From NCBI RefSeq assembly GCF_009646115.1, contig NZ_CP045720.1, positions 3,038,001-3,102,000 of the forward strand: DNA of 64,000 bases, read 5' to 3'. Source of the DNA: Pantoea eucalypti (GTDB lineage Bacteria; Pseudomonadota; Gammaproteobacteria; Enterobacterales; Enterobacteriaceae). Below, one piece after another: positions 37,121 to 48,192 of the stretch (positions are counted from its first letter, which is position 1; the number at the start of each line of letters is the position of its first letter). Made by a program: the position numbers and the translations under genes. The notes under the pieces are model-generated. The model ran no database searches. It saw only the letters and a program-made list of their open reading frames with translations, and was not told the DNA's origin.

Positions 37121-38181
37121 AGCCGGTTTGCGTACTGGGCAACGGCCAGCTGGGTCGTATGCTGCGTCAGGCAGGTGAACCGTTGGGGATCGCGGTCTAT
37201 CCGGTGGGTCTGGAGGCGGATCCTGCTTCCCTGCCCATCGCTGACAGTGTGATCACCGCCGAAATCGAACGCTGGCCGGAGACCGCGCTGACGCGCGAAC
37301 TGGCGAGCCATCCGGCCTTTGTTAACCGTGATATTTTTCCGCGTCTGGCCGATCGTCTGACGCAGAAACAGCTGCTGGACCAGCTGGGGCTTGCCACCGC
37401 GCCATGGCAGTTGCTGGCCGATAAAAGCGAATGGCCGGCAGTGTTTGACTCGCTGGGCGAACTGGCCATCGTGAAAAGCCGCACCGGCGGTTACGACGGG
37501 CGAGGTCAGTGGCGTCTGCGTGCTGATGAGACGCATCAGCTACCCGAAGCGTGTTACGGCGAATGTATCGTTGAGCAGGGCATCAACTTTTCCGGTGAAG
37601 TCTCACTGGTGGGCGCACGCGGTCACGATGGCACCGTTGTATTCTATCCGCTGACGCATAACCTGCATCAGGATGGCATTCTGCGCACCAGTGTAGCGTT
37701 TCCGCAGGCAGACCAGGCTCAGCAGCAGCAGGCTGAATCGATGCTCAGCGCCATTATGCAGGCACTGAATTACGTTGGCGTAATGGCAATGGAGTGTTTC
37801 GTTACGCCTGATGGGCTGCTGATTAATGAGCTGGCGCCCCGCGTGCACAACAGTGGTCACTGGACGCTGAACGGTGCGTCGATCAGCCAGTTTGAGCTGC
37901 ATCTGCGCGCCATTCTTGGTCTGGCATTGCCACAGCCGATGGTATTTGCGCCGTCGGTAATGGTTAATCTGATCGGCACCGATGTGAATCTCAGCTGGCT
38001 GCAGCAGCCGCTGGTGCATCTGCACTGGTACGACAAAGAGGTGCGACCGGGCCGTAAAGTGGGTCATCTGAATCTGACCGACAGCGATGCAAGGCGGCTC
38101 AAAACAGCACTCAATGCGCTGGTGCCCCTGCTCCCGGAAGAGTACGCCAGCGGCATCGCCTGGGCCGTTGAAAAGCTGTAG
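37117..38181 (+). CDS. purK: N5-carboxyaminoimidazole ribonucleotide synthase PurK
   Basis: A 354-residue ATP-grasp enzyme making N5-CAIR from AIR, bicarbonate and ATP. Recognised by [22 protein letters not shown] at the start, the ATP-grasp region [16 protein letters not shown], and the metal-binding [17 protein letters not shown]. Normal length (E. coli 355). Overlaps purE by 4 bases. Directly downstream it converges with ybbP. Confidence 0.98.
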   Translation: MKPVCVLGNGQLGRMLRQAGEPLGIAVYPVGLEADPASLPIADSVITAEIERWPETALTRELASHPAFVNRDIFPRLADRLTQKQLLDQLGLATAPWQLLADKSEWPAVFDSLGELAIVKSRTGGYDGRGQWRLRADETHQLPEACYGECIVEQGINFSGEVSLVGARGHDGTVVFYPLTHNLHQDGILRTSVAFPQADQAQQQQAESMLSAIMQALNYVGVMAMECFVTPDGLLINELAPRVHNSGHWTLNGASISQFELHLRAILGLALPQPMVFAPSVMVNLIGTDVNLSWLQQPLVHLHWYDKEVRPGRKVGHLNLTDSDARRLKTALNALVPLLPEEYASGIAWAVEKL

Positions 38182-38264
38182 TTTCCCGTTACCCGCTTGC
38201 GGGTTCTTGGGGCGTTCCGGATAAAGGTTAAAGGCGGCCTCATGCCGCCTTAGTCAGCCCTGCC

Positions 38265-40682
38265 TTATGCCGCATCAAACTTCCTGAACAACGCCTTCCC
38301 TTTCAGTAACCGAATCCCAAGCCAGCCACCGCACAGCGATAACAGCAACGCGCCGCATAACGGCAGTGCCAGCCATAATGTCCAGTCAGGCTGCCACGGA
38401 AAATCGAAAATCTTTGTCTGTAATCCCCATAGCGCCGCTTCTGCTCCCATCGCGGCCGCCACGCCCGAGACGACGCCGAGCAGGGCAAACTCACACCACA
38501 GCGTGGTGCGTAGCAGTCTTTTGCCCGCACCCAGCGTGCGGTAGACCACCAGCTCCTGCCTGCGTTGCCGCATTCCGACCTGAATCTGCGCCAGCAGCAG
38601 TAACACACCGCAGGCAGTGACCAGTACCACCATGATCTCCAGCGCCCGGCTGACCTGCGTCAGTACCTGACCGATCTGCTGCATGATGCTGCCGATATCC
38701 AGCAGACTCAGCGCCGGAAAAGCACGATTCAGCTGCGCCAGCAGAACCGGATTCGCCTCCATGCGGAAGCTGGTGAGCCAGGTCTGCGGCTGGCTGTCGA
38801 GCGCCCCCGGCGGGAAGATAAAGAAGAAGTTCGGCTTCAGGCTTTCCCAGTCCACTTTACGCAGGCTGGTAATACGTGCGCTGAACGTCTGCGTATCGCC
38901 GTCGAACGTCAGGGTATCGCCGAGCTTCAGCCCCAGCCGATCCGCCAGTTCCACTTCCATCGACACTTCACCCGCTTTTGGTGGCCAGTTGCCTGCCACC
39001 AGCGGATTGTGATCCGGGCGATCGGCCAGTTCCGTCAGGTTGAGCTCACGGTTCAGGGCGTTATCCAGCTTCGGATCGGCCGGTTTGCCATTGAGTTCAC
39101 TAAGCCGTACTCGCGCAATCGGGTAAAAGGTCCCGGGCGCGATCTGATGCGACTGCAGGAAGTCACGCACCTGCGGCACCTGATCGGCCGTCATGTTCAA
39201 CAGGAAGAAGTTCGGGCTATCCGCCGGTAACTGCTGCTGCCAGCGATCCAGCAGATCGCCACGCATTACCAGCAGCAGCGCCAGCAGCATAAACGACAGT
39301 GAAAAAGCGGCGAGCTGGCTCAGCGTCATGCCGGGCTGGCGCAGCAGCCGGTTGATCGCCAGTCGCAATGCCAGATTGCGCACCACCAGCCGACGCAATA
39401 GAAGCAGAGTTCCCCAGCCGAGTAACGCCAGTAATCCTGCCAGCACCACCACACCCGCCAGCAGCGCCCAGAGCATTTTACTGCCGCCGACCAGCAGCGC
39501 TAACAGCGTCACGACCACCACGATCATTACCGGAATATAGAACTTCAGCGGCCAGAGATTTGCCACCGCATCGCGCCGCAGCACCCGCAGCGGCTGGGTT
39601 GCCAGCAGCAGACGATAGGGACGCAGTCCCACCAGCAGCGAAATTACAAACAATGAACCCACTGCCCAGATCCATGGCCAGACGCTGGCTGCCGGTAAGC
39701 TGGCAGGCAATACCGGTTTCAGCATCGCCATCAGGATCGCTTCCACACCCTGCCCCACCAGGCCACCGGCAATCGCCGCCAGCAGCAGCACCGCCAGCCA
39801 CTGACCGATGATTAAGCGCTGCAACGCGCCGTGCGTCGCACCCAGGGTTTTCAGCACCGCCACCAGATCGTAGCGGCTGCGGCAGTAGTGACTCATGGCG
39901 ACCGCCACGGCTGCAATCGCCAGCATCAGCGTCAGCAAGGCCGAGAGCAGCAGGAATTGTTGCGCGCGCTGCATCGAACGGCCCAGCGCATCTTCCGCGT
40001 TCTCCACGCTGATCCAGCGCTGATCCGCCTTCAGCTGCGGCTCAATCCAGCGGTCATAGCTGGCCAGCTGGTCAGGATTACCGGAGAATTTATAGCGCCA
40101 GGTGATGCGGCTACCCGGCTGAATCGCACCGGTTTTCGCCGCATCTGCCAGGTTAATCAGCAGACGTGGCGCCATCTCAAACGGGTTAAAGCCGCCATCC
40201 GGCTCCTGAATTACCTCGCCGCTGATGCGCAGCTGGGTGTCTCCCACTTCCAGCGTATCGCCCACTTTCAGATTGAGCAGCGCCATCAGGCGCGGTGCTG
40301 CCAGCGCGGTGCCTGCCTGCGGTCTCAGCCCCGGAGGTTGCGTCTGTAAGGTGCCAAACATCGGATAGCGATCATCGACCGCTTTGACTGAGGCGAGTTG
40401 TGGCGACTGCCCGGCAAAGGTCATGGTCATGAAAGTCAGTTGAGAACTGACCGTCAGGCCGTTTTCCTTCGCTTTTTCCAGCCAGGCTTCCGGGGCAGCA
40501 TCAGTGCTACGCAGCGTGCGGTCACCCGCCATAAAATCACGACTCTGCTGATTCAGCCCTTTTTCCATGCGATCGCTGATTGAGCCCAGCGCCAGTACAC
40601 AGGCTACCGCCAGCGTCAGAGCCAGCCAGACGATCAGCAGTGAGGGGGAGCGCCACTCGCGCCAGAACCAGCGCCAGATCAT
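38265..40682 (-). CDS. ybbP: ABC transporter permease YbbP
   Basis: An 805-residue MacB/FtsX-type permease with ten predicted membrane segments: one at the N-terminus (LLIVWLALTLAVACVLALG), clusters at about 245-440, and a final group in the last 160 residues, with large periplasmic loops between. Together with the ATPase YbbA it forms a complex of unknown substrate, thought to act with TesA. ATG 40682 has GGGAGGAG upstream and overlaps the ybbA stop (ATGA); a longer frame to 40694 is not needed. Confidence 0.93.
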   Translation of the reverse strand: MIWRWFWREWRSPSLLIVWLALTLAVACVLALGSISDRMEKGLNQQSRDFMAGDRTLRSTDAAPEAWLEKAKENGLTVSSQLTFMTMTFAGQSPQLASVKAVDDRYPMFGTLQTQPPGLRPQAGTALAAPRLMALLNLKVGDTLEVGDTQLRISGEVIQEPDGGFNPFEMAPRLLINLADAAKTGAIQPGSRITWRYKFSGNPDQLASYDRWIEPQLKADQRWISVENAEDALGRSMQRAQQFLLLSALLTLMLAIAAVAVAMSHYCRSRYDLVAVLKTLGATHGALQRLIIGQWLAVLLLAAIAGGLVGQGVEAILMAMLKPVLPASLPAASVWPWIWAVGSLFVISLLVGLRPYRLLLATQPLRVLRRDAVANLWPLKFYIPVMIVVVVTLLALLVGGSKMLWALLAGVVVLAGLLALLGWGTLLLLRRLVVRNLALRLAINRLLRQPGMTLSQLAAFSLSFMLLALLLVMRGDLLDRWQQQLPADSPNFFLLNMTADQVPQVRDFLQSHQIAPGTFYPIARVRLSELNGKPADPKLDNALNRELNLTELADRPDHNPLVAGNWPPKAGEVSMEVELADRLGLKLGDTLTFDGDTQTFSARITSLRKVDWESLKPNFFFIFPPGALDSQPQTWLTSFRMEANPVLLAQLNRAFPALSLLDIGSIMQQIGQVLTQVSRALEIMVVLVTACGVLLLLAQIQVGMRQRRQELVVYRTLGAGKRLLRTTLWCEFALLGVVSGVAAAMGAEAALWGLQTKIFDFPWQPDWTLWLALPLCGALLLSLCGGWLGIRLLKGKALFRKFDAA

Positions 40683-41365
40683 TGCTCCTCCCACAATTTT
40701 CCGTCACGCAGCCGCAATCGACGGTCGCAACGCGCCGCCAGCTGTTCATCATGCGTCACCAGAATCAGCGTGGTGGCGAAGTCGCGATTAAGAGAAAACA
40801 GCAGGTCGGCAATACGGTCACCCGTTTTACGATCGAGATTGCCGGTGGGCTCATCGGCAAACAGCAGGCCCGGACGACCGCTGAAGGCGCGGGCCAGCGC
40901 GACCCGCTGCTGTTCCCCGCCGGACAGCTGGGCGGGCAGATGATGCAGACGCTCACCCAGCCCGAGTAGCGTCAACAGTTCACGCGCCTGTTCGCGGCTC
41001 TGGCGATCGCTGTCGCCGCGCAACAGTGATGGCAGTTGAACGTTTTCCTGCGCATTCAGAGTCGGTACCAGCATAAATGACTGAAACACAAAACCAACCT
41101 GCCGGGCACGCAGTGCTGCACGCTGCTCTTCATTCATCTGGTGCAGCGGCTGACCCAGCAGATGGACTTCACCGCTGCTGCCATCGTCCAGCCCGGCCAG
41201 AATGCCCAGCAGGGTAGACTTGCCGGAACCCGACTCGCCAATCAGCGCAATGGTCTCGGCTGGTTTGACAACCAACTCAACTCCGGTGAGGATGGTTAAC
41301 TGATGCTCTCCCTGACCGACGGACTTAGTAAGATGATGAACTTCAACAATGTTTTCCGCTGGCAT
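40679..41365 (-). CDS. ybbA: ABC transporter ATP-binding protein YbbA
   Basis: A 228-residue MacB/LolD-type ATPase. Walker A GESGSGKST (about 43-51), Q-loop FQSFMLVPTL, signature LSGGEQQRVALARAF, Walker B LLFADEPTGNLD and H-loop LVTHD are all present. It drives YbbP. Its 5' end overlaps the divergent tesA start by 33 bases, so the promoters of each gene lie inside the coding start of the other. Confidence 0.96.
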   Translation of the reverse strand: MPAENIVEVHHLTKSVGQGEHQLTILTGVELVVKPAETIALIGESGSGKSTLLGILAGLDDGSSGEVHLLGQPLHQMNEEQRAALRARQVGFVFQSFMLVPTLNAQENVQLPSLLRGDSDRQSREQARELLTLLGLGERLHHLPAQLSGGEQQRVALARAFSGRPGLLFADEPTGNLDRKTGDRIADLLFSLNRDFATTLILVTHDEQLAARCDRRLRLRDGKLWEEQ

Positions 41366-41959
41366 TATCCCTTCCTGTTATTGATTCTTCTGCTGGTATC
41401 CCGTCTTGCTGCTGCAGATACCCTGATGGTGCTGGGCGACAGCCTGAGTGCGGGCTATCGCATGTCTGCCACTGCGGCCTGGCCCAGCCTGCTTGATAAG
41501 CAGTGGCAGCAGAAACCGAAAGTGGTCAACGCCAGCATCAGCGGTGATACTGCTGCCCAGGGACTGGCGCGACTGCCTGCGCTATTAAAACAGCATAAGC
41601 CGCAATGGGTGTTAATCGAACTGGGCGGTAACGACGGTCTGCGCGGTTTCCCGCCCGACGCTATCGCACAGAATCTGAGTAAAGTGATCGACGATGTCAA
41701 AGCCGCTAATGCGAAACCCTTGCTGATGCAGATCCGTCTGCCCGCCAACTATGGCCGCCGCTACACCGAGGCGTTCAGCGGCATCTATCCGGAGCTCGCA
41801 CAGCAGCATGCCATTCCTCTGGTGCCCTTTTTTATGGAGCAGGTCTATCTGAAACCCGAATGGATGCAGCAGGATGGTATTCATCCGAATCCTGATGCTC
41901 AGCCGTTTATCTCTGCGTTAATGGCAAAAGAACTGGCCCCCTTAGTTAAGCAGCCGTAA
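41333..41959 (+). CDS. tesA: Thioesterase I / lysophospholipase L1 TesA
   Basis: A 208-residue periplasmic SGNH hydrolase acting on acyl-CoA and other esters. Signal peptide MMNFNNVFRWH + hydrophobic core, cleavage near AAADT. Catalytic blocks: GDSLSAGY (Ser), SGDT, GGNDGLRG (Asn) and DGIHPN (Asp/His). The ATG at 41333 gives the E. coli length and N-terminus. It is divergent from and overlaps ybbA, a conserved arrangement. Confidence 0.97.
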   Translation: MMNFNNVFRWHYPFLLLILLLVSRLAAADTLMVLGDSLSAGYRMSATAAWPSLLDKQWQQKPKVVNASISGDTAAQGLARLPALLKQHKPQWVLIELGGNDGLRGFPPDAIAQNLSKVIDDVKAANAKPLLMQIRLPANYGRRYTEAFSGIYPELAQQHAIPLVPFFMEQVYLKPEWMQQDGIHPNPDAQPFISALMAKELAPLVKQP

Positions 41960-41989
41960 CGCGCCAGGATGCGCAAATAGGGTAAATAA

Positions 41990-42763
41990 ATGCAAAAAAC
42001 TATTCTGATTACAGGTTGTTCAAGCGGCATTGGCCTGGTCGCCGCCCACGATTTACTGGCGCGAGGTTACCGGGTGATCGCCGCCTGCCGCAAAGCCGAC
42101 GATGTCGCGCGTATGAACACGCTGGGTTTTACCGGGCTACAGCTCGATCTGGACGATCCGCAGAGCGTGGATCAGGCAGCAGATGCGATACTCGCGTTAT
42201 GCGATAACCGTCTGGATGCGCTGTTTAACAACGCCGGGTTTGGCCTCTATGGACCGCTTCGTACCCTCTCCCGTCAGCAACTTGAACAGCAGTTTTCCAG
42301 CAACTTTTTCGGTGTACATCAATTAACGCTGCGGCTGTTACCTGCGTTACAAGCCAGCGGCGATGGCCGCATTGTGAATACCAGTTCGGTGCTGGGACTG
42401 ATCTCCACGCCAGGCCGGGGCGCGTACGCTGCCAGTAAATATGCACTGGAAGCCTGGAGCGATGCACTGCGGCTGGAAGTGCGCAGCAGTGGCATTCGGG
42501 TCAGTCTGATAGAACCGGGACCGATTGAGACGCGCTTTACCGATAATGTGACGCAGGGCGAACAGCATAATCCGGTGCGTAACCCCGGCATCGCGGCACG
42601 CTTCACCCTGCCACCGGAAGCCATTCTGCCTAAACTTCGTCACGCACTCGAGAGTAAACATCCACGTTTACGCTACCCGGTGACACTGGTCGCACACGTA
42701 ATGAGCCTGTTGAAACGGTTACTGCCTGGCTGGATGCTGGATCGCATTTTGCGCAGCCATTAA
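41990..42763 (+). CDS. ybbO: Short-chain dehydrogenase/reductase YbbO
   Basis: A 257-residue SDR. Nucleotide-binding TGCSSGIG near the start, NNAG in [12 protein letters not shown], catalytic Ser in NTSSVLGL, and Tyr-x3-Lys in [12 protein letters not shown]. coli YbbO is an NADP-dependent aldehyde reductase, and the same activity is likely. It starts 30 bases after tesA, and a joint transcript is possible. Confidence 0.94.
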   Translation: MQKTILITGCSSGIGLVAAHDLLARGYRVIAACRKADDVARMNTLGFTGLQLDLDDPQSVDQAADAILALCDNRLDALFNNAGFGLYGPLRTLSRQQLEQQFSSNFFGVHQLTLRLLPALQASGDGRIVNTSSVLGLISTPGRGAYAASKYALEAWSDALRLEVRSSGIRVSLIEPGPIETRFTDNVTQGEQHNPVRNPGIAARFTLPPEAILPKLRHALESKHPRLRYPVTLVAHVMSLLKRLLPGWMLDRILRSH

Positions 42764-42842
42764 TCAGGCCTGCGTAATAGCGCTTGAAGCCGGGCCAGTT
42801 GGCCCCATATTCTTAGAACACTTTTTGCAAAGAGACTTATCC

Positions 42843-43700
42843 ATGTCACCACAAGCTTCTATCATCGACATCAACGAATCTAACCTGCAGCAGACCCTTG
42901 AGCAGTCGATGCAGCTGCCGGTGCTGTTCTACTTCTGGTCTGAGCGCAGCCAGCACTGTCTGGAGCTGACGCCGGTGCTGGAGCGTCTTGCCCAGGAGTA
43001 CGCGGGTCAGTTTATCCTCGCAAAGCTGGATTGTGACAAAGAGCAACGGGTGGCCTCGCAGTTTGGTCTGCGTTCAATTCCGACCGTCTACCTGTTCCAG
43101 GATGGCCAGCCGGTCGACGGCTTCCAGGGACCACAGCCAGAAGAAGCGATCCGCGCCCTGCTGGAAAAAGTGCTGCCGCGCGAAGAAGAGCTGAAAGCGC
43201 AACAGGCGATGGCGCTGATGCAGGAAGAGAAACCGCTGGAGGCGCTGCCACTGTTAAAAGATGCGTGGCAGTTGAGCAACCAGTCCAGCGAAATTGGTTT
43301 CCTGCTGGCGGAGGTGCTGATTACCCTGAACCGCAGCGATGAAGCGGAGGCAGTGCTGAAAGTGGTGCCGCTGCAGGACCAGGATACCCGTTATCAGAGC
43401 CTGATGGCACAGATCGATCTGCTGAAACAGGCTGCGGATACGCCGGAGATTCAGCAGTTGCAATCCGAGCTGGAAGCGGATCCGACTAACGCCGGACTGG
43501 CTGCTAAACTCTCCTTACAGCTGCATCAGGTGGGTCGTAATGAAGAAGCACTGGAACTGCTGTTCAGCTTCCTGAAATCCGATCTTAATGCCGCTGATGG
43601 CCAGGCGCGCAAAATGCTACAGGAAATTCTGGCCGCGCTGGGGACCGGCGATGCACTGGCTGCGCGCTATCGTCGCCAGCTCTACTCCCTGCTGTATTAA
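42843..43700 (+). CDS. ybbN: Co-chaperedoxin CnoX (YbbN)
   Basis: A 285-residue protein with an N-terminal thioredoxin fold and a C-terminal TPR-like helical domain. The usual CxxC is replaced by S-Q-H-C ([10 protein letters not shown]), as in E. coli CnoX, so it has no classic reductase activity. Known role: holdase that protects proteins from over-oxidation by bleach and hands them to GroEL or DnaK. The ATG at 42843 matches the E. coli start (MS...) better than the upstream one. Confidence 0.96.
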   Translation: MSPQASIIDINESNLQQTLEQSMQLPVLFYFWSERSQHCLELTPVLERLAQEYAGQFILAKLDCDKEQRVASQFGLRSIPTVYLFQDGQPVDGFQGPQPEEAIRALLEKVLPREEELKAQQAMALMQEEKPLEALPLLKDAWQLSNQSSEIGFLLAEVLITLNRSDEAEAVLKVVPLQDQDTRYQSLMAQIDLLKQAADTPEIQQLQSELEADPTNAGLAAKLSLQLHQVGRNEEALELLFSFLKSDLNAADGQARKMLQEILAALGTGDALAARYRRQLYSLLY

Positions 43701-43712
43701 ACAGCAGCACCA

Positions 43713-43737
43713 CGGGCCGAAGCGACTCGGCCCGTTA
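43713..43737 (+). terminator. Hairpin after ybbN
   Basis: CGGGCCGA (43713-43720), loop AGCGAC, TCGGCCCG (43727-43734), then TTAAT. Strong stem with a weak T tract in the 58-base gap before qmcA. Confidence 0.65.
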
Positions 43738-43758
43738 ATCTGACAATGCGGAGGTTGT

Positions 43759-44673
43759 ATGATTACTGTTATTCCTGCCCTGATTATTCTGGCACTGGTA
43801 GCGGTCTGGGCGACCGTTAAAATCGTGCCACAAGGTTTTCAATGGACGGTCGAGCGCTTTGGCCGTTATACCCGCACCCTGCAGCCAGGATTAAGTCTGG
43901 TAGTGCCGTTCATGGATCGTGTCGGTCGTAAGATCAACATGATGGAACAGGTACTGGATATTCCCTCGCAGGAGATCATTTCTAAAGACAACGCCAACGT
44001 CACCATCGACGCCGTCTGCTTTATTCAGGTCGTTGACCCTGCGCGTGCCGCCTATGAAGTCAGCAATCTTGAGCAGGCTATCCTGAACCTCACCATGACC
44101 AACATGCGTACTGTTCTTGGCAGTATGGAGCTGGACGAAATGCTGTCACAGCGCGACAGCATCAACACCCGCCTGCTGCACATCGTGGATGAAGCGACGA
44201 ATCCGTGGGGCGTTAAGATCACCCGCATCGAGATTCGTGACGTGCGTCCGCCGCAGGAACTGATTGGCGCGATGAATGCGCAGATGAAAGCGGAGCGAAC
44301 CAAACGCGCCGACATTCTCACAGCCGAAGGTGTACGGCAGGCGGCAATCCTGCGCGCTGAAGGGGAAAAGCAGTCGCAAATCCTTAAAGCCGAAGGTGAA
44401 CGTACGTCGGCATTCCTTCAGGCAGAGGCGCGTGAGCGTCAGGCTGAGGCAGAAGCTAACGCCACGAAAATGGTCTCTGAAGCGATCGCAGCAGGCGATA
44501 TTCAGGCGATCAACTACTTCGTGGCACAAAAATACACCGATGCGCTGCAAAAAATCGGTGAGGGGAATAACAGCAAAGTCGTCATGATGCCGCTGGAGGC
44601 AAGCAGTCTGCTGGGTTCAATTGCAGGCATCGGTGAACTGCTGAAGGACTCACGCACTGAGTCGAAACGCTGA
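43759..44673 (+). CDS. qmcA: SPFH/prohibitin-like membrane protein QmcA
   Basis: A 304-residue inner-membrane protein with one N-terminal membrane segment ([19 protein letters not shown]) and an SPFH/stomatin domain ([67 protein letters not shown]), then an Ala/Glu-rich coiled coil with repeated RAEGE-like units. QmcA is a paralogue of the FtsH regulators HflK/HflC; its exact role is open. The stop overlaps the ybbJ start (TGATG), so the two form a pair. Confidence 0.95.
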   Translation: MITVIPALIILALVAVWATVKIVPQGFQWTVERFGRYTRTLQPGLSLVVPFMDRVGRKINMMEQVLDIPSQEIISKDNANVTIDAVCFIQVVDPARAAYEVSNLEQAILNLTMTNMRTVLGSMELDEMLSQRDSINTRLLHIVDEATNPWGVKITRIEIRDVRPPQELIGAMNAQMKAERTKRADILTAEGVRQAAILRAEGEKQSQILKAEGERTSAFLQAEARERQAEAEANATKMVSEAIAAGDIQAINYFVAQKYTDALQKIGEGNNSKVVMMPLEASSLLGSIAGIGELLKDSRTESKR

Positions 44674-45119
44674 TGCTGGCCGACATTATCGCGCACCCTC
44701 ACTGGTTCTGGCTGACGCTGGGTGGATTACTGCTGGCGGCTGAGATGCTGGGCACCAGCGGTTATCTTCTGTGGAGCGGTCTGGCGGCGGTTATTGTCGG
44801 CCTCATTGAATGGTTTGTGCCGGTGAGCTGGACGACGCAGGGTTCCCTGTTTGCCGCGATGACGCTGGTGTGTGTGTTTTTGTGGTATCGCTGGATGCGC
44901 CACCGTGAGGCGCATCAAAAACCCAACGCTCTGAACCAGCGCGGCAGCCAGATGATCGGGTTGCAGCTTACACTGGATACCGCCCTGCACAACCGCACCG
45001 GCCATGTGCGCATCGGGGACAGCAGCTGGCGTGTTGAGGCAGATCGGGATCTGCCTGCGGGCACACCGGTGGTCGTGGTGGGTGTTGAGGGCATCACACT
45101 GCGTATTCAGCCACGCTGA
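44673..45119 (+). CDS. ybbJ: NfeD-like membrane protein YbbJ
   Basis: A 148-residue protein with membrane helices in the first 75 residues and a C-terminal OB-fold NfeD domain ([34 protein letters not shown]). NfeD proteins partner stomatin-like proteins, here QmcA, to which it is translationally coupled. Its 3' end overlaps the convergent cueR gene by 13 bases. Confidence 0.93.
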   Translation: MLADIIAHPHWFWLTLGGLLLAAEMLGTSGYLLWSGLAAVIVGLIEWFVPVSWTTQGSLFAAMTLVCVFLWYRWMRHREAHQKPNALNQRGSQMIGLQLTLDTALHNRTGHVRIGDSSWRVEADRDLPAGTPVVVVGVEGITLRIQPR

Positions 45120-45511
45120 CCGCAGCATCCGGCCAGATTATTGATGATGGGACACTCGGCACTGTCATCGCCGGGACAGGCGTCCGCCAGCGCCAGCAGG
45201 CGTGCGCGCATGGTATGCAATTCTTCAATGTGGGCCGCGATTTCATCAGCTTTCTGCAGCGTGCGGGCTTTGACATCAGCACTGTGGCGCGAGGGATTAT
45301 TGAAAAACGCCACCAGCTCACGACACTCATCCAGCGTGAACCCCACCTGACGCGCCTGACGTAACAGGTTTAGCTCGTCAATGTGATGACCGCTATACGT
45401 GCGGTAACCATTTTCACTGCGCAACGGCGGTGTCACCACGCCTTTCTCTTCGTAAAAGCGAATCGCCTTGCTGGTCAGCCCGGTCTTTTTCGCCACATCG
45501 CTGATGTTCAT
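45107..45511 (-). CDS. cueR: Copper-responsive MerR regulator CueR
   Basis: A 134-residue MerR-type activator sensing Cu(I)/Ag(I). Winged-helix N-terminus [21 protein letters not shown], dimerisation helix, and metal ligands C112 and C120 in [10 protein letters not shown]. The C-terminal CC motif near residues 129-130 is also seen in E. coli CueR. ATG 45511 follows AGGGG; an upstream ATG at 45517 and longer starts are less likely. It is divergent from copA and shares the regulatory region with it. Confidence 0.97.
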   Translation of the reverse strand: MNISDVAKKTGLTSKAIRFYEEKGVVTPPLRSENGYRTYSGHHIDELNLLRQARQVGFTLDECRELVAFFNNPSRHSADVKARTLQKADEIAAHIEELHTMRARLLALADACPGDDSAECPIINNLAGCCGQRG

Positions 45512-45521
45512 TTGCATCCCC

Positions 45522-45552
45522 TTGACCTTCCCCTTGATGGAAGGTTTATGCT
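45522..45552 (+). promoter_or_regulatory. CueR-dependent copA promoter
   Basis: -35 TTGACC (45522-45527) and -10 TATGCT (45547-45552) are separated by 19 bases, the long spacer typical of MerR-family promoters. Inside is the dyad ACCTTCC-CCTTGAT-GGAAGGT (45525-45545), nearly identical to the E. coli CueR box. CueR untwists this site upon Cu(I) binding to activate copA. Confidence 0.93.
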
Positions 45553-45608
45553 TAAGCATGAATCGGAACTGACCAATTCGTCAAATGGGATTACAGAAGG
45601 AGTTGATT

Positions 45609-48122
45609 ATGTCACACACTATTTCCCTGGCACTCGACGGCTTATCCTGCGGTCACTGTGTCAAACGCGTCAAAGAGGCACTGGAACAACGCGACGATGT
45701 TGATTTGGCTGAGGTCACTCAACAGGAAGCGCAGGTTTCTGGTCAGGCGGATGCGGCCGCGCTGATTGCTACTGTGGAACAGGTGGGTTATCACGCCACG
45801 CTGAAAACAGCAGACGCCTCCCCAAAGTCTGAACCGTTGACAGCATCGGAGCCGCCGCCGGAGGCGCTGACAACGGAGACCGCTTCTCATCCGGCAGAAA
45901 AAGCGTTGCCTGCCCATATGCTGCTGATTGAAGGCATGACCTGTGCCAGTTGCGTCAGTCGTGTTGAAAAAGCGCTGCAGCAGGTTACCGGTGTCAGCCA
46001 GGCACGGGTCAATCTCGGTGAACGCAGCGCGCTGGTGCTGGGTAATGCTGACCCGCACCAGCTTGTGGCTGCCGTCGATGCCGCAGGTTACGGCGCACAG
46101 GTCGTTGATGACGAGCAGGAGCGACGTGAAAAACAGCAGCACAGCGCTCGCCGTGCCATGCGGCGTTTCAGCTGGCAGGCTGCTGTCGCCCTGGCGTTTG
46201 GCGTGCCACTGATGATCTGGGGCATGGTGGGCAACAACATGATGCTCACCGACAGCAACCACACCACCTGGCTGGCGCTGGGCGTCGTAACCCTGCTGAT
46301 CATGGTCGTGACCGGCAGCCACTTTTATCGCAGTGCCTGGCGCAGTTTACGCAATGGCAGCGCCACCATGGATACGCTGGTGGCACTCGGCACAGGCGCC
46401 GCCTGGGTCTACTCCTTTAGCGTGGTGCTGTGGCCCGACTTTTTCCCGCCGCAGGCACGCCATCTCTATTTTGAAGCCAGCGTCATGATTCTGGGACTGA
46501 TCAATCTGGGGCATGCGCTGGAGCAGCGGGCGCGTCAGCGATCGTCTAAGGCGCTGGAACGCCTGCTTGATCTGACGCCGGCCCAGGCGCGGCTGGTCGA
46601 TCAACAGGGTGACCGGCTGATCCCGGTAAGCGACGTCCAGCCTGGCATGACGCTGCGCCTGGTCACCGGCGATCGGGTTCCGGTCGATGGTGAAATCGTC
46701 ACGGGTGAAGCCTGGTTTGATGAAGCGATGCTTACCGGCGAAGCGGTGCCGCAAAGCAAAAATCCGGGTGCGGCGATCTTCGCCGGCACGCTGGTGCAGG
46801 ACGGCTCGGTTGAATTTACCGCACGGGCCACCGGGAATCACACCACCCTGTCGCGCATTATCCGGCTGGTACGTCAGGCACAGAGCAGCAAACCGGATGT
46901 GGGGCGTCTGGCCGATCGTATCTCTGCTGTTTTTGTTCCGGTCGTGGTGCTGATTGCACTGCTCAGCGGCGCAGTGTGGTATCTGTTCGGGCCACAGCCA
47001 CACATCGCTTACATGCTGGTAATCGCGACTACCGTCCTGATTATTGCCTGCCCCTGTGCGCTGGGACTGGCGACACCGATGTCAATTATTGCCGGTGTTG
47101 GACGTGCCGCTGAACTGGGCGTGCTGGTCCGCGACGCCGATGCCCTGCAGCGCGCCAGCCAAATCGACACGCTGGTGTTTGATAAAACCGGTACTCTCAC
47201 CGCCGGTAAGCCGCAGGTCAGCGAGGTGCTGGTCTGGGGTGATGCCAGCCGTGAATCCGTGTTAGCGACTGCGGCCGCGCTGGAGTTTTCCTCGGGTCAT
47301 CCGCTGGCGAAAGCGATTGTCGCTGAAGCGAAACTGACGCAACCGCCTCAGTTAGCGCAATTTCGTACAATACGCGGTAAAGGGGTCAGCGGTATTCTGG
47401 ATGGCAGAACGCTGCTGCTGGGTAATGCTGCACTGTTACACGACAGCGGCATTGATTATCAGGTGGCAGAAGCAGAGATTGCGCGCCTGACACAACAGGG
47501 GGCAACGCCGGTGTTACTGGCGGAACAGGGCCAGCTAACCGGTTTGATTGCGCTCCGCGATCAGCTTCGGCCAGAAAGTGGCGCCGCCCTGAAGCGGCTG
47601 CATCAGCAGGGTTATCGCCTGATTATGCTGACCGGTGACCATGAAAATACCGCGCGCGCCATTGCAGCCGAAGCCGGTATTGATGAAGTCATTGCTGGCG
47701 TGTTGCCGGATGGCAAAGCGGCTGCCATTGAAGCCTTACAGCAGCAGGGCCGCCGCGTTGCGATGGTCGGTGATGGTATCAATGACGCGCCTGCGCTAGC
47801 GCAGGCCGAAGTGGGCATTGCCATGGGCGGCGGCAGCGATGTCGCCGTGGAAACGGCAGGCATTACATTAATGCGTGCCGACCTGAACAGCGTGGCGGAT
47901 GCGTTAGCGCTCGCTTCTGCGACACTGCGCAATATCCGGCAGAACCTGTTTGGCGCATTTATCTATAACAGCATCGGTATTCCGGTGGCTGCGGGTGTGC
48001 TCTATCCGCTGACCGGTACTCTGCTTAGCCCGATTGTGGCGGGTGCAGCGATGGCGCTCTCCTCTATAACGGTGGTCAGCAATGCAAACCGCCTGCTGCG
48101 TTACCAACCGCCGCGCCAGTAA
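45609..48122 (+). CDS. copA: Cu(I)-exporting P1B-type ATPase CopA
   Basis: An 837-residue inner-membrane copper pump. Two N-terminal heavy-metal domains: GLSCGHC (C14, C17) and GMTCASC (about 113-119). Then the P-type core: membrane CPC motif [11 protein letters not shown], phosphorylation site DKTGT, HP motif in [13 protein letters not shown]-binding [11 protein letters not shown]. Intact. The ATG 45609 with AGAAGGAG matches the E. coli start; the longer frame begins upstream in the promoter. Confidence 0.98.
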   Translation: MSHTISLALDGLSCGHCVKRVKEALEQRDDVDLAEVTQQEAQVSGQADAAALIATVEQVGYHATLKTADASPKSEPLTASEPPPEALTTETASHPAEKALPAHMLLIEGMTCASCVSRVEKALQQVTGVSQARVNLGERSALVLGNADPHQLVAAVDAAGYGAQVVDDEQERREKQQHSARRAMRRFSWQAAVALAFGVPLMIWGMVGNNMMLTDSNHTTWLALGVVTLLIMVVTGSHFYRSAWRSLRNGSATMDTLVALGTGAAWVYSFSVVLWPDFFPPQARHLYFEASVMILGLINLGHALEQRARQRSSKALERLLDLTPAQARLVDQQGDRLIPVSDVQPGMTLRLVTGDRVPVDGEIVTGEAWFDEAMLTGEAVPQSKNPGAAIFAGTLVQDGSVEFTARATGNHTTLSRIIRLVRQAQSSKPDVGRLADRISAVFVPVVVLIALLSGAVWYLFGPQPHIAYMLVIATTVLIIACPCALGLATPMSIIAGVGRAAELGVLVRDADALQRASQIDTLVFDKTGTLTAGKPQVSEVLVWGDASRESVLATAAALEFSSGHPLAKAIVAEAKLTQPPQLAQFRTIRGKGVSGILDGRTLLLGNAALLHDSGIDYQVAEAEIARLTQQGATPVLLAEQGQLTGLIALRDQLRPESGAALKRLHQQGYRLIMLTGDHENTARAIAAEAGIDEVIAGVLPDGKAAAIEALQQQGRRVAMVGDGINDAPALAQAEVGIAMGGGSDVAVETAGITLMRADLNSVADALALASATLRNIRQNLFGAFIYNSIGIPVAAGVLYPLTGTLLSPIVAGAAMALSSITVVSNANRLLRYQPPRQ

Positions 48123-48192
48123 TCGCCTTTTCAGCGCTGTTTTTCGTTCTCTGAAGTCGCTAGCATGGCGTTTTGAACCGCAAGGATTGGGA

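Noticed and set aside
45642..47003. Long minus-strand frames inside copA
   Set aside because: They are shadows of the high-GC copA codons; copA motifs are complete on the plus strand.
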